Positions 12,630-19,043 of a stretch of DNA of 19,043 nt are shown piece after piece. The notes beneath the pieces were generated by a model that had not been told where the DNA came from, did not search any database, and was given only the letters and a program-made list of their open reading frames with translations. Numbering within the stretch: the first letter of the stretch is position 1; each line of letters starts with the position of its first letter. The DNA comes from DATBMA01 sp036555105 (GTDB lineage Bacteria > Actinomycetota > Acidimicrobiia > Spongiisociales > ZC4RG35): positions 1 through 19,043 of the forward strand of contig DATBMA010000077.1 in NCBI GenBank assembly GCA_036555105.1, read 5' to 3'. A program made the translations under genes and the position numbers.

Positions 12630-13139
12630 TTGCCAATCGCCAGCCTCAATCATGCCGTCCTCTTCGTACGAGACTCGGAGAAGAGCGCCGCTTTCTACGA
12701 AGAGGTGCTCGGCTTCCGCCGAGTGGGGGCCTTCCCCGGGGCGGTGTTCATGCAGGCGGCCGGCTCCAGCAACGACCACGACCTCGGCCTGTTCTCGGTA
12801 GGTGAGGCGGCAGGAGCATCGACCGCAGGCCGTCAGTCGGTCGGTCTCTATCACCTTGCGTGGGAAGTCGACACCCTGGCCGAGCTGGAGTCATTGGCGG
12901 TCGCCCTATCGGAGCGTGGCGCCATGGTGGGGGCCACCGATCACGGCACCACCAAGGGCGTGTACGGGCGCGACCCCGACGGCATCGAATTCGAGCTCAC
13001 CTGGCTGGTGCCGGCCGACCGGCTGCCCGAAGCTTCGGCCTGGACTTCTCGAGCCCTCGACTTCGAGAAGGAGAAGGAGCGCTACGGAGCCGACACCCGA
13101 GGCGGGGTCGGCGTCAGCCATCCTGCCCCTGTGGCGTAA
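12630..13139 (+). CDS. VOC-family protein, catechol 2,3-dioxygenase-like (169 aa)
   Basis: The two-module VOC pattern is clear: IASLNHAVLFVRDSEKSAAFYEEVLGFRRVGAFPG with His8 as first metal ligand, then VGLYHLAWEVDTLAELESLAVALSERGAMVGATDHGTTKGVYGRDPDGIEFELTW, where the YHLAWEV His and the final Glu of GIEFELTW complete the 2-His-1-carboxylate site. This arrangement matches the extradiol dioxygenase-like branch (CatE type), which opens catechol rings with Fe(II) or Mn(II); the activity is not proven. A 40-residue charged tail follows. TTG 12630 is supported by AAGGAG five bases upstream. It is divergent from the DsrE-like gene. Confidence 0.85.
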   Translation: MPIASLNHAVLFVRDSEKSAAFYEEVLGFRRVGAFPGAVFMQAAGSSNDHDLGLFSVGEAAGASTAGRQSVGLYHLAWEVDTLAELESLAVALSERGAMVGATDHGTTKGVYGRDPDGIEFELTWLVPADRLPEASAWTSRALDFEKEKERYGADTRGGVGVSHPAPVA

Positions 13140-13159
13140 CACGCCGCCGCTCGACAGGG

Positions 13160-13165
13160 CATACT
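13160..13165 (+). promoter_or_regulatory. possible -10 (CATACT) of the GlsB/YeaQ-like gene
   Basis: CATACT ends six bases before ATG 13172 and matches four of six TATAAT positions. With no Shine-Dalgarno in the 32-bp gap after the VOC gene, a leaderless start is likely. Confidence 0.35.
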
Positions 13166-13171
13166 GCCTCC

Positions 13172-13417
13172 ATGGGTCTCATTGCATGGGCGGTGGTTGG
13201 GCTGGTGGCGGGAATCCTGGCTCGCTTCTTCTATCCAGGGGCGGTTGACCTCAACTTCTGGCTGACGCTGGCGATCGGGATGATCGGGTCGCTGATCGGA
13301 GGCCTGATAAGCAATCTCATCTCGGGCAAGGGCCTCCGCATCCAGCGGGCCGGCCTGCTGTGGTCGATCGGCGGGGCGCTGGTCGCCCTCTGGATCTACC
13401 TGACCTACATCGCGTAG
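13172..13417 (+). CDS. GlsB/YeaQ/YmgE-family stress-response membrane protein (81 aa)
   Basis: A very hydrophobic 81-residue protein with three predicted helices: LIAWAVVGLVAGILARFFYPG (3-23), FWLTLAIGMIGSLIGGLISNLISG (29-52) and AGLLWSIGGALVALWIYLTYIA (60-81). The glycine-rich IGMIGSLIGGLI pattern and the Gly-Leu-Ile start are those of the transglycosylase-associated/GlsB family, small inner-membrane proteins linked to general stress in other bacteria; their biochemical role is unknown. ATG 13172 is the only sensible start. The last 13 bases overlap the end of the convergent aminotransferase gene (13405). Confidence 0.85.
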   Translation: MGLIAWAVVGLVAGILARFFYPGAVDLNFWLTLAIGMIGSLIGGLISNLISGKGLRIQRAGLLWSIGGALVALWIYLTYIA

Positions 13418-14544
13418 GTCATCCGGGCGATCGCCTCGGTCAGGGTTGCCTCGTCCTTGCAGAAGGCGAACCTCACAAGCCCATCGCCCGGACCGGGCTG
13501 GTGATAGAAGGCCGACGCCGGGATGGCCGCCACCCGCGCTTCCTCGACCAGGCGCAGGCAGAAAGAGCGGCCGTCCACGCCCTCCACGCCGGCCATGACG
13601 AAGTAGGTCCCCTCCGGTAGGAAGGCGTCCAGCCCGACTTGGCGGAGGCCGCCGACCAGCAGGTCGCGCTTGGCCCGGTAGCCGTCGCGTAGATCCGCGT
13701 AGAACTCGGGCGGTGCCCCGAGGGCGGCCGCAGTCCCGGCCTGAACCGGGGTGGGGGTGGTGAAGGTGAGGAACTGATGGGCTGCCCTCACCCCGGCAGT
13801 CAGCGCGGCCGGCGCTACCGCCCATCCCACCTTCCATCCCGTCAGCGAGAAGGTCTTGCCGACCGAAGACATCGTGACCGTGCGCTCCCACATCCCCTCC
13901 AGCTTGGCCATCCGCAGGTGCTCTGACTCGAATACCAACTCCTCGTACACCTCATCGCACAGGGCGATGGCGTCATACCGACGGCACAGGTTTGCGATGC
14001 CCTCGAGCTCGCCTTGGTCGAACACCCGCCCGGTCGGGTTGTGTGGGGTGTTGACCATGACCGCCCGGGTCTGGGGGGAGAAGACTGATGCCAGCTCGTC
14101 GAGGTCGAGCCTGAAGTCGGGAGGGCGGAGCGTGACGTAGCGGGGGATGGCTCCGGCCATCACGAGATCGGCCGGGTAGGAGTCGTAGTACGGCTCGATC
14201 AGGATCACTTCGTCGCCGGGATCGACCAGTCCCAGGAAGGAAGCGGCCAGGGCCTCGGTGCAGCCGGAGGTGATCGTCACCTCCGTGCCCGGGTCGAGGG
14301 TGCGGCCAAGCAGGGGCCCGTATCGACGGGCAACGGCCTCGCGCAGCGCCGGCAGCCCCGGGCTGGGTGGGTACTGGTCGAGCCCCCCGGCCATGGCAGC
14401 GGTCGCGGCTTCCTTGACGAAGTCCGGGCCATCCCAGCTCGGGAATCCCTGGCCGAGGTTGATCGCACCGAAACGGTTGGCCAGTTCCGTCATCTCGGTG
14501 AAGATCGTGACCCCGAACGGCTGCAGGCGCTTGGAGACGGCCAC
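13405..14544 (-). CDS. PLP-dependent aminotransferase class I/II (379 aa)
   Basis: A complete fold-type I aminotransferase: INLGQGFPSWDGPDFVKEA at the substrate-binding start, LDQYPPSPGLPALREAVARRYG, TSGCTEALAASFLGLVDPGDEVILIEPYYDSY, NTPHNPTGRVF (the NPTG motif), ALCDEVYEELVF (the D-x-x-Y pair holding the PLP ring) and the Schiff-base Lys230 in SSVGKTFSLTGWKVGW, ending in VRFAFCKDE with the carboxylate-binding Arg. The closest named relatives I recognise are kynurenine/glutamine-transaminase K and methionine aminotransferase-like enzymes (YbdL/KAT type), so keto-acid/amino-acid exchange is likely but the substrate is open. GTG 14544 is preceded by TAAGCT and six bases; the TAA of that box is the stop codon of the upstream reductase gene. 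Confidence 0.92.
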   Translation of the reverse strand: MAVSKRLQPFGVTIFTEMTELANRFGAINLGQGFPSWDGPDFVKEAATAAMAGGLDQYPPSPGLPALREAVARRYGPLLGRTLDPGTEVTITSGCTEALAASFLGLVDPGDEVILIEPYYDSYPADLVMAGAIPRYVTLRPPDFRLDLDELASVFSPQTRAVMVNTPHNPTGRVFDQGELEGIANLCRRYDAIALCDEVYEELVFESEHLRMAKLEGMWERTVTMSSVGKTFSLTGWKVGWAVAPAALTAGVRAAHQFLTFTTPTPVQAGTAAALGAPPEFYADLRDGYRAKRDLLVGGLRQVGLDAFLPEGTYFVMAGVEGVDGRSFCLRLVEEARVAAIPASAFYHQPGPGDGLVRFAFCKDEATLTEAIARMTYAM

Positions 14545-14550
14545 GCGCCG

Positions 14551-14556
14551 AGCTTA
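14551..14556 (-). promoter_or_regulatory. -10 box TAAGCT of the aminotransferase, overlapping the preceding stop codon
   Basis: On the minus strand TAAGCT is followed by CGGCGC and GTG 14544. The first three bases are the stop codon of the deazaflavin-dependent reductase gene, so the promoter is embedded in the end of that gene. Confidence 0.5.
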
Positions 14557-14892
14557 CGGGTGGAGGTCGATGGCCACCGCCAGCGACTCGGCCCGCCACG
14601 AGACGAGGCTGCCGCGGTAGCGAGGCTGGTACTTGCCGAAGACCGCGTCGCGGGCTGCCTCGTCTTCAGTCCCCGCCGCCAGGACCCTGGCCGACCCTTG
14701 GTGCTCCTCGTCACCTATCCGGAGCCGGACCGAGGGATTGCGCATCAGGTTCAGAACCCAGTCCGACCGGTCGCCACCGCCCGAGAGCAGATAGACGGTC
14801 TTACCTTCCATGGCGTACCAGATTTCAATCGTATGAGGACGGCCGGAGACCCGCCCGGTGGTGGTGAGGTAGGCGTACTCGTCGCTCGCCAC
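14554..14892 (-). CDS. nitroreductase / deazaflavin-dependent oxidoreductase, short form (112 aa)
   Basis: The compact split-barrel pattern YAYLTTTGRVSGRPHTIEIWYAMEGKTVYLLSGGGDRSDWVLNLMRNPSVRLRIGDEEHQGSARVL is that of the deazaflavin (F420)-dependent nitroreductase/FDOR group: TTTGRxSG, then GRPHTIEIWY, and the LSGGG...DWVLNLMRNP segment that contacts the cofactor. It lacks the N-terminal helix of the longer protein at 6143-6577 and is closer to FDOR-B-like or pyridoxamine-oxidase-like short forms. Hydride transfer from F420H2 is inferred. GTG 14892 has TAAGGT six bases upstream; that box overlaps the ATG 14904 considered and rejected as the serA start. Divergent from serA, with 38 bp between the two starts. 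Confidence 0.82.
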   Translation of the reverse strand: MASDEYAYLTTTGRVSGRPHTIEIWYAMEGKTVYLLSGGGDRSDWVLNLMRNPSVRLRIGDEEHQGSARVLAAGTEDEAARDAVFGKYQPRYRGSLVSWRAESLAVAIDLHP

Positions 14893-14898
14893 CCGGTC

Positions 14899-14922
14899 AC
14901 CTTATGACCCGCCTCCTAGAGT
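14899..14922. promoter_or_regulatory. back-to-back leaderless promoters of the reductase gene and serA
   Basis: On the minus strand TAAGGT (14904-14899) ends six bases before GTG 14892. On the plus strand TAGAGT (14917-14922) ends eight bases before GTG 14931. The two -10 boxes face away from each other within the 38-bp gap, so each -35 must lie in or near the other transcript. The two directions probably compete. Confidence 0.5.
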
Positions 14923-14930
14923 CGGCAGTC

Positions 14931-15899
14931 GTGCAGATCCTGATCGCCGACGCGCTCGACGCTTCCGCGGCGGAGGCCCTGGCCGGACGGGGACACCAGT
15001 GCAGGGTCGATTCGTCGATCACCGATCTGACCACCGAGTTGGGCGGGGTCGACTGCCTCATCGTCCGTTCCACCCGGGTCGGGGAAGCGGCGCTGCGCAA
15101 GTCCGACGGGCTCAAGCTGGTGATCAGGGCGGGATCAGGTACCAATACGATCGACGTGGCCACTGCCACCGAGCTCGGCATCAGAGTCAGCAACGTGCCA
15201 GGCGGCAACGCCATGGCGGTGGCGGAGCTGACGATGGGCTTGCTGCTGGCGGTCGATCGACGGATCCCGGATCAGGTGATCGACCTGCGGGCAGGCAAGT
15301 GGGACAAACGGGGCTACGCCGGGGGCGGGGGCCTGTGGGGGAGGACGATGTCGATTCTCGGGCTGGGCGACATCGGCCTGCAGGTTGCCGAGCGGGCGAA
15401 GTCGTTCGGCATGAGACTGGCCTCCTTGGATCGCCCGCCATGGACCGACCGCCAGGAGGAGGCCATCGAGCGGCTGGGCATCGAGATGGCGGCAACCGTC
15501 ATCGACCTCGCTCAGTCGTCCGACGTCCTCAGCCTTCACTTGCCGCTGACCGACGAGACCCGGGGCATTGTCGATCGCCGTGTCATCGAATCGTTGCCGG
15601 CTCAGGCGATCCTCATCAACACCTCCCGTGGCGAGCTGGTCGACCAAGCAGCGTTGTTAGAAGCTCTCGATCGAGGCCTCAGGGCGGGGCTTGACGTGTT
15701 CCCCGACGAGCCGGCGGCCGGCCATGCGGAGTGGCACTCACCGTTGGCTTCCCATCCCAACGTGGTGGGGACCCATCACATTGGCGCATCCACCGCCCAG
15801 GCGCAACGGGAGGTGGCCGCACGAGTGGTTGATGTGGTCGATTCGTTCGTCAACGGCCGGCTGCTGAACTGTGTCAACTGCCCTGAAGGTGATCGGTGA
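14931..15899 (+). CDS. serA: D-3-phosphoglycerate dehydrogenase, short form without ACT domain (322 aa)
   Basis: This is the first step of serine synthesis: NAD-dependent oxidation of 3-phosphoglycerate to 3-phosphohydroxypyruvate. The NAD-binding motif GLGDIG is at residues 144-149, and the catalytic triad of the D-2-hydroxyacid dehydrogenase family is present: Arg233 in NTSRGELVD, Glu260 in DVFPDEPA and His283 in HHIGAS. The substrate-pocket segment IRAGSGTNTIDV and VSNVPGGNAMAVAEL match SerA. At 322 residues it has no C-terminal ACT/ASB regulatory domain, so feedback by serine through that domain is not expected. GTG 14931 (QILIADALD) is preferred to ATG 14904: it begins at the first strand and follows a TAGAGT box, while ATG 14904 would lie inside the promoter. 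It overlaps serC by four bases (GTGA). Confidence 0.9.
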   Translation: MQILIADALDASAAEALAGRGHQCRVDSSITDLTTELGGVDCLIVRSTRVGEAALRKSDGLKLVIRAGSGTNTIDVATATELGIRVSNVPGGNAMAVAELTMGLLLAVDRRIPDQVIDLRAGKWDKRGYAGGGGLWGRTMSILGLGDIGLQVAERAKSFGMRLASLDRPPWTDRQEEAIERLGIEMAATVIDLAQSSDVLSLHLPLTDETRGIVDRRVIESLPAQAILINTSRGELVDQAALLEALDRGLRAGLDVFPDEPAAGHAEWHSPLASHPNVVGTHHIGASTAQAQREVAARVVDVVDSFVNGRLLNCVNCPEGDR

Positions 15900-16981
15900 C
15901 GAAACGGGTCTACAACTTCTGCTCCGGCCCCTGCACCCTCCCTGAGTCGGTGTTGAAGGAGGTGCAGTCGGAGTTCCTCGACTTCCAAGGCCATGGGATG
16001 TCTCTGATCGAGATGAGTCACCGCAGCCCGGAGTACGAGGCCGTGCACGACGCTGCCCTCGGCTCGTTCCGCTCGTTGTACGGGGTGCCGGATGACTTCG
16101 AGATCCTCTTCCTCCAGGGTGGGGCGACGTTGCAGTTCGCCATGGTGCCGATGAACCTGCTTCATGACGGCGATCGAGCGGGATACGTCCGCTCCGGGAC
16201 CTGGGGGCTGGGAGCGGAAAGCGACGCAGCTTTCTACGGGCGGGTCTACACGGCCTGGGACGGCAAGCCCATCTCCTACTCGCGGATGCCGGCGGATGAG
16301 GAGCTGATCATCGAGCCTGGGTCCAAATACCTGCATGTCACCTCCAACGAGACCATCGAGGGGATCCGTTACGCCGACTTCCCTGAGGTGGGTGTGCCGC
16401 TGGTGGCGGACATGTCATCCGACTACATGAGCCGCCCCATCCCCTGGGATCGCTTCGACCTCGTCTATGGGGGCGCCCAGAAGAACCTGGGTCCGGCCGG
16501 ACTGGTCGTGGTGGTGATCCGCAAGGAGTTGCTGTCGAAGACCAACCGCAACCACGCGACCTACCTCCGCTTCGACCTGCAGGCGGAAAAGAGGAGCCTT
16601 CTCAACACTCCTCCGATGTTCCCGATCTATGTGATGGGCAAGACGCTGAAGTGGATCGAGTCGCAAGGCGGAGTCGAGGCGATGCAGACCAGGGCGATGC
16701 GGCGGTCGGGGGAGATCTACTCGGCCATCGACGGCTCGGAAGGCTTCTACCGATCGCCGGTCGAGCCGGCGTCGCGCTCACATATGAACGTTGTCTTCAA
16801 GCTCCCCGACCAGGAGCTGGAGTCGGCCTTCTTGGCTGCGGCCGAGGAGGAGAGCATGGTCAACCTGAAGGGCCATCGCTCGGTCGGCGGGATCAGGGCA
16901 AGCATCTACAACGCCATGAGTGACGAGGGCGTAGCGGCCCTGAGCGGCCTGATGAGCCGGTTCGCGGCCGACCGCGGCTGA
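15896..16981 (+). CDS. serC: phosphoserine aminotransferase (361 aa)
   Basis: Second step of serine synthesis: PLP-dependent transfer of an amino group from glutamate to 3-phosphohydroxypyruvate, giving O-phosphoserine. The family features are all visible: NFCSGPCTLPESVLKEV at the N terminus, GMSLIEMSHRSPEYEAVH, LFLQGGATLQFAMVPMNLL, TSNETIEGI, ADMSSDYMSRPI, the PLP Lys196 in YGGAQKNLGPAGL, NTPPMFPIYVMG and the C-terminal GHRSVGGIRASIYNAMS. The length is normal for SerC. The GTG start overlaps the serA stop (GTGA), and only one base separates its stop from the GTG of the DUF1015 gene, so the three genes form one operon. Confidence 0.95.
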   Translation: MTKRVYNFCSGPCTLPESVLKEVQSEFLDFQGHGMSLIEMSHRSPEYEAVHDAALGSFRSLYGVPDDFEILFLQGGATLQFAMVPMNLLHDGDRAGYVRSGTWGLGAESDAAFYGRVYTAWDGKPISYSRMPADEELIIEPGSKYLHVTSNETIEGIRYADFPEVGVPLVADMSSDYMSRPIPWDRFDLVYGGAQKNLGPAGLVVVVIRKELLSKTNRNHATYLRFDLQAEKRSLLNTPPMFPIYVMGKTLKWIESQGGVEAMQTRAMRRSGEIYSAIDGSEGFYRSPVEPASRSHMNVVFKLPDQELESAFLAAAEEESMVNLKGHRSVGGIRASIYNAMSDEGVAALSGLMSRFAADRG

Positions 16982-16982
16982 G

Positions 16983-18080
16983 GTGATCAGCCCCTTCCCC
17001 GCCTATGTGGTCAAGCCGGATTGGGCCGGCCGGGTGGTGTCACCCATGCACGACGTCCTCAGCCAGGAGGAGCGGGCGGCGCGCATGGCGACCAATCCCT
17101 ACTCGTACCTCCATGTGGCCCGCCAGACCGGCGATGACGGCCCCGGCGTCGATCCGGGCCGCCAGGCAGCTGCCGCGCTGGCCCGCCTGCTCTCAGCGGG
17201 TGCCTTCGCCCATCACCCGGAACCCGCCCTCTACACCTACGAACTGGCCACCAGTGACCACCGTCAAGTTGGGCTGGTGGCAGAGGTTCCGATCGAGGCA
17301 TTCGTCGAAGGGGAGGTGCGCGGCCACGAGGACGTCCAACCGGATCGGGTCGAGGCGCTGGTCCGGCATCACGCCTCCGTATCCGGGCGCTCGGCCCTGG
17401 TGGCACTGATGTTCGCCTCTGATCCCCGGTTCGAGCAGCTCACCGCCGAGGGCGAAGTCCTGCTCGACTTCGACGACGGGCTCAAGCAGACGGTGCGGAA
17501 GCTCACAGACGCTCGCGATCTCGCCGCCTACTTCTCATCGCGGCGGCTCTACATAACCGACGGCCACCACCGGGTGGCGGCCGCCAAGGAGGAGTGGTGG
17601 CGCGACGGCCGGCCGAAGGAGTTCAAGGTCCTTTGTGTCATCTTTCCCGACAACCAACTGAAGGCGCTGGCTTTTCATCGACGCATGGCCGGGCCGATGC
17701 CGGATGATTGGCTCTCACAGCTGACACCATCCTTCGAGATCGAGGACGGGGATGCAACCGCCGCCCGCGGGTCGATCGGCCTCTACTGGCAGGGGGAGTG
17801 GCACCGCCTCATCTCGCGCCATGCCGAGGCCCCGGACGTCGAAGTCCTGCATCGCGAGGTGGTCGGCGATGCCCCGGTCGAGTACATCTCAGAGGTGACC
17901 CCGCTCGACGAAACGATCGCCCGTTGCGATGCAGACGGTGGGGCGTTGTTCTTGCTGGCTCCGCCCAGTTGTGCCCAGATCATGGACGTGGCCGACCGGG
18001 GCGAGGTGATGGAGTCCAAGTCGACCTACTTCGACCCGAAGCCGCGGTCCGGGGTATTCGTCCGGTTTCCGGGGGAGTGA
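16983..18080 (+). CDS. DUF1015 protein with DGHHR motif, serine-operon member (365 aa)
   Basis: The protein matches DUF1015 throughout: VVSPMHDVLSQEERAARMATNPYSYLHVAR at the N terminus (the family's PYDV..NP.S.LHV pattern), ALYTYELATSDHRQVGLVAEVP, LVRHHASVSGRSALVALMF, and the ITDGHHRVAAA motif (DGHHR at 193-197), ending with YFDPKPRSGVFVRF. DGHHR resembles the D-G-x-H-R loop of the ParB/sulfiredoxin superfamily, which includes the free serine kinases SerK (Thermococcus) and SbnI (Staphylococcus). The gene is the third of the serA-serC operon, starting at GTG 16983 one base after serC. No SerB phosphatase is nearby. A role in the O-phosphoserine/serine step is therefore a reasonable hypothesis, but no activity is shown here. 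Confidence 0.85.
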   Translation: MISPFPAYVVKPDWAGRVVSPMHDVLSQEERAARMATNPYSYLHVARQTGDDGPGVDPGRQAAAALARLLSAGAFAHHPEPALYTYELATSDHRQVGLVAEVPIEAFVEGEVRGHEDVQPDRVEALVRHHASVSGRSALVALMFASDPRFEQLTAEGEVLLDFDDGLKQTVRKLTDARDLAAYFSSRRLYITDGHHRVAAAKEEWWRDGRPKEFKVLCVIFPDNQLKALAFHRRMAGPMPDDWLSQLTPSFEIEDGDATAARGSIGLYWQGEWHRLISRHAEAPDVEVLHREVVGDAPVEYISEVTPLDETIARCDADGGALFLLAPPSCAQIMDVADRGEVMESKSTYFDPKPRSGVFVRFPGE

Positions 18081-18081
18081 G

Positions 18082-18567
18082 CTAGCGCTCGAGCCGGTGG
18101 TAGCTGCCTTTGAAGAAGACCAGCGGGCCTGGGGTCTCGTCCGGCCCCAGCCCCAGCGCCTCCACCGATGCCGTGACCACGTCGTGGTCGCCGCCTTGGT
18201 GGACCTCCGACACCAGGCACTGGATCCAGGCGATGGCCCCTTGGAGGATCGGCAGCCCGGCCGGCGAAGGCTCCCATGGGATCTGGCTGAAGCGGTCGGT
18301 GCCACGCTCGCTGAACCGGCGGCAGAGCTCGCCCTGGTCCTCCCCGAGGAAGTTGACCGAGAATCGCTCGGTGGCCCGGACCGACTGCCAGGTGTACGAC
18401 GAGCGGGATGGGCAGAACAGGATCATCGGCGGGTCGAGTGATACCGAAGCGAAGGCGTTGACGGTCAGTCCGACCGGATGACCATCGACCATCCCGCACA
18501 CCACGGTCACCCCGGTGGCGAAATGACCAAGAACTCGACGGTAGGAGAGAGGGTCTTCCGGTCTCAT
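18082..18567 (-). CDS. flavin reductase family protein (161 aa)
   Basis: The split-barrel flavin-binding pattern is clear: RRVLGHFATGVTVV (residues about 10-23), VGLTVNAFASVSLDPPMILFCPSRSSYTW, FSVNFLGEDQGELCRRFSE, and a C-terminal GGDHDVVTASVEALG. These NAD(P)H:flavin oxidoreductases (HsaB/HpaC type) supply reduced FMN or FAD to two-component monooxygenases. ATG 18567 is chosen because it forms an ATGA overlap with the stop of the upstream oxidoreductase gene; the extension to 18645 lies inside that gene. The coupling suggests the two products act together in oxygenase chemistry on an aromatic or CoA-linked substrate. It is convergent with the DUF1015 gene, one base apart. Confidence 0.9.
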   Translation of the reverse strand: MRPEDPLSYRRVLGHFATGVTVVCGMVDGHPVGLTVNAFASVSLDPPMILFCPSRSSYTWQSVRATERFSVNFLGEDQGELCRRFSERGTDRFSQIPWEPSPAGLPILQGAIAWIQCLVSEVHQGGDHDVVTASVEALGLGPDETPGPLVFFKGSYHRLER

Positions 18568-19043
18568 GACCGGAAGATGTCCGGTGGGATCGCCTCCTGC
18601 TCTCGCCGTCGCGCCCCCCGCGCTGACAGGTACTGCACTGGCCACGGATGATCAACGTAGCCGAGATCGATGGCGGCGTTAAGGGTCCAATAAGGGTCAA
18701 TCAGGTGGGGTCTAGCTATCACACAGAGGTCGGCCCGCCCCGCCACCAGGATGTTGTGGACGTCATCGATCGAAGACACGCCACCCACGGTCATCGTGGG
18801 GATCCCAACCTCGTGCCGGATCCGGTCAGAGTACGGGGTCTGGTAGAGCCGGCCGTACTCCGGCTTCGAATCGACGCTGGTCTGGCCGGTGGAGACGTCG
18901 ATCACATCGCAGCCGTGTTCCTTCAGCGCCTGGGCGAACTGCACCGCTTCATCACCCTCGAAACCGCCGTCCACCCAGTCGGTGGCAGAGATACGAACCG
19001 AGATTGGTCCCCGCCACACTTTCCGGACGGCGTCGAACACCTC
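18564..19043 (-). CDS. Old Yellow Enzyme-type oxidoreductase, C-terminal part of a salicylyl/anthraniloyl-CoA hydroxylase-like protein (5' end outside window)
   Basis: The last 159 residues of a protein that enters from the right edge. RGPISVRISATDWVDGG, CDVIDVSTGQTS, YGRLYQTPYSDRIRHEVGIPTMTVGGV, DVHNILVAGRADLCVIARPHLIDPYWTL and VDHPWPVQYLSAR follow the C-terminal half of the TIM-barrel NADH:flavin oxidoreductase family. The combination SVRISATDWV + GQTS + ARPHL...PYWTL is what I recall from the bifunctional salicylyl-CoA 5-hydroxylase / anthraniloyl-CoA monooxygenase type, whose N-terminal half is a FAD monooxygenase. Whether that half exists here cannot be seen. The stop overlaps the flavin reductase start (ATGA), so the two are cotranslated. 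Degradation of salicylate or anthranilate CoA esters is inferred. Confidence 0.75.
   Translation of the reverse strand, partial: EVFDAVRKVWRGPISVRISATDWVDGGFEGDEAVQFAQALKEHGCDVIDVSTGQTSVDSKPEYGRLYQTPYSDRIRHEVGIPTMTVGGVSSIDDVHNILVAGRADLCVIARPHLIDPYWTLNAAIDLGYVDHPWPVQYLSARGARRREQEAIPPDIFRS

Noticed and set aside
14904..14930. ATG 14904 as the serA start
   Set aside because: It lies within the divergent promoter region and overlaps the other gene's -10 box; GTG 14931 begins at the first beta strand and follows TAGAGT.
1..19043. tRNA or rRNA genes, CRISPR arrays, insertion sequences, phage or defence genes
   Set aside because: Reading both strands I saw no direct-repeat array, no terminal inverted repeats or transposase, and no cloverleaf-like conserved T-loop segment that I could defend.

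Overview
The window is GC-rich, densely coded chromosomal DNA with 23 protein genes (two cut by the window edges), one probable gene relic, and no RNA gene, insertion sequence or CRISPR array that I could recognise. Three coenzyme-F420-type oxidoreductases, GTG/TTG starts, a Streptomyces-type secreted S33 hydrolase, and many start codons sitting directly behind a TANNNT promoter box all point to an Actinomycetota member. An Acidimicrobiia-like lineage is my guess. It reads as ordinary housekeeping and accessory chromosome, not as a mobile island.

Layout. 1-1384 (minus): a 50-residue membrane protein with a YIDPGTGS motif, followed two bases later by a SAM-dependent methyltransferase that leaves the window. 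1479-2381 (plus): a PHP-domain metallohydrolase. 2393-4062 (minus): a KhtT-like regulatory subunit coupled to a KhtU-like CPA2 cation/proton antiporter. 4150-6577 (minus): a large secreted alpha/beta-hydrolase lipoprotein and a deazaflavin-dependent reductase. 6665-7409 (plus): two small conserved cytosolic proteins. 7434-8779 (minus): a MarR regulator and an NmrA-like NAD(P)-binding protein, divergent from a VOC protein (8833-9222) across a shared operator-promoter. 9242-9352: a relic resembling the tail of an OmpR-type response regulator, directly behind a DUF1353 membrane protein (9356-10075, minus). 10099-10269: a 56-residue YHS-domain protein. 10304-11101: an F420-dependent LLM oxidoreductase behind a MerR-type promoter. 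11098-12536 (minus): a DsrE-like protein coupled to a type I phosphodiesterase. 12630-13417 (plus): a VOC dioxygenase-like protein and a GlsB/YeaQ-type membrane protein. 13405-14892 (minus): a PLP aminotransferase and a second deazaflavin-dependent reductase. 14931-18080 (plus): serA-serC-DUF1015, a tightly packed serine biosynthesis operon. 18082-19043 (minus): a flavin reductase coupled to the end of an Old-Yellow-Enzyme-type protein that resembles the C-terminal half of salicylyl/anthraniloyl-CoA hydroxylases.

The most informative points are these. (1) A repeated promoter-to-start geometry, TANNNT then exactly 6 nt then ATG/GTG, occurs at seven genes and near-variants occur at four more, which implies pervasive leaderless transcription and settles several start codons. 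(2) A promoter at 10266-10296 has the 19-bp spacer and off-centre dyad of MerR/SoxR-controlled promoters. (3) The serine operon holds a DUF1015 protein, with a DGHHR ParB/Srx-like motif, in the place where a SerB phosphatase might be expected. (4) Two small genes below 60 codons (1232-1384 and 10099-10269) are well supported. I see no clearly new defence or mobile system; the novelty candidates are the serine operon partner, the DsrE-phosphodiesterase pair and the YIDPGTGS-methyltransferase pair.
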